From: Halobacillus litoralis
GTDB taxonomy: Bacteria > Bacillota > Bacilli > Bacillales > Halobacillaceae
Assembly (NCBI RefSeq): GCF_009856355.1
Contig: NZ_WMEW01000001.1
Location: 434,001 to 498,000, forward strand
DNA length: 64,000 nt
Direction of reading: 5' to 3'
Below the pieces are notes generated by a model. It had not been told where the DNA came from and did not search any database. It saw only the letters and a program-made list of their open reading frames with translations. Position numbers and translations under genes: made by a program. Below are positions 63,621 to 64,000 of this stretch, piece by piece. Numbering within the stretch: the stretch's first letter is position 1; the number at the start of each line of letters is the position of its first letter.

Positions 63621-64000
63621 TCAGGCGTGCGGATCTTCTTTTTTCCCGGAAAGGAACCATCCCAGAACAGCAATTAAAACGAGGACAGAATAGAAAATGA
63701 TTTTCCATAAAGCTGAATGGGCAAAGTGCTCATCAAGAATTTGGATGTTGGGGTGGGCAAGCGTCGATACGACGAGCTTCACACCGACCCATCCCACAAT
63801 GACGAAGGCTGCGATTTCCAGACCCGGGCGGGATTTAAGCAGATTGACGAACACGTTGGCCGCAAAACGCATGATGATAATCCCGATCATTCCACCCGCC
63901 AGAATCACCCCGAATTGGGCGCCATCCAGACTTCCCACCTCAGGGAGGTCAGTTTCTGGAAGAGCGACGGCAAGGGCAACAGCAGCCAGAATGGAATCCA
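63621..64000 (-). CDS. TerC family integral membrane protein (5' end cut by window)
   Basis: The last 125 or so residues of a TerC-family protein. The frame runs to the window edge with DSILAAVALAVALPET, the motif holding the conserved acidic residue. It then continues through GAQFGVILAGGMIGIIIMRF and GLEIAAFVIVGWVGVKLVV, four helices in all. Family members protect against tellurite or load manganese into exported enzymes; the role here is unknown. An internal GTG (63936-63938) opens a shorter frame but is not the start. Confidence 0.9.
   Translation of the reverse strand, partial: DSILAAVALAVALPETDLPEVGSLDGAQFGVILAGGMIGIIIMRFAANVFVNLLKSRPGLEIAAFVIVGWVGVKLVVSTLAHPNIQILDEHFAHSALWKIIFYSVLVLIAVLGWFLSGKKEDPHA

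Noticed and set aside
63400-63708. 102-codon minus-strand frame over the terC terminator
   Set aside because: It overlaps terC in another frame and crosses a terminator; no homology seen.

Overview
The window reads as chromosome of a spore-forming member of the Bacillaceae (Firmicutes), probably a moderately halophilic Halobacillus-like genus. This is inferred from gene order and protein style; no rRNA is present to confirm it. Spore genes (spo0F, cwlJ, gerQ, pbpG), a sigma-delta type rpoE, AAGGAGG ribosome binding sites and frequent GTG/TTG starts all fit. Both edges cut genes: tdk at base 1 and a terC-type gene at base 64000.

Layout. (1) 1-9036, minus strand: tdk, rpmE (type B), rho, murA, fsa, fbaA, spo0F, pyrG, rpoE. 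This is the Bacillus tdk-to-rpoE housekeeping block without glpX and ywjG. pyrG keeps the GGGCUC start and terminator hairpin of reiterative-transcription attenuation. (2) 9291-21234: a small membrane protein, then a minus-strand acyl-CoA operon running fadF, thiolase, 3-hydroxyacyl-CoA dehydrogenase, two acyl-CoA dehydrogenases, a MeaB GTPase, a TetR regulator and the fused isobutyryl-CoA mutase IcmF. A FadR-like box, a perfect-consensus cre site and a TetR-type palindrome sit at its promoters. (3) 21430-42243: clsB, xapX, argS-ywiB, speEB, pbpG, yolD-like, ywhD, ywgA-ywfO, lipL, pta, hemQ, cwlJ-gerQ, ywdK-ywdI, largely B. subtilis-like in order. A Fur-boxed ferric iron ABC operon is inserted between lipL and pta. 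(4) 42872-56105: an accessory stretch with an NSS transporter, a hidden cysteine-rich 72-aa protein, UbiB-family kinase plus phasin-like partner, GNAT, fructosamine kinase, DUF523/DUF1722, YjiH transporter, DJ-1/PfpI, acyltransferase, aminopeptidase and photolyase. (5) 56465-60230: the riboflavin operon ribD-ribE-ribBA-ribH under an FMN riboswitch. (6) 60334-64000: an alpha-glucosidase with two identical LacI-type operators, a GNAT-OsmC fusion, an SE1561-like small protein and terC.

The most unusual signal is not a gene. A dispersed intergenic element occurs three times (29713-29849, 42699-42834, 53272-53335). The two long copies are nearly identical except in a central 11-bp hairpin, where two base pairs differ by compensatory changes on both arms. 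The third copy is an internally deleted form that keeps a perfect outer stem. This points to a structure-conserved mobile or RNA element of unknown function. No tRNA, rRNA, CRISPR array, insertion sequence or prophage was seen.
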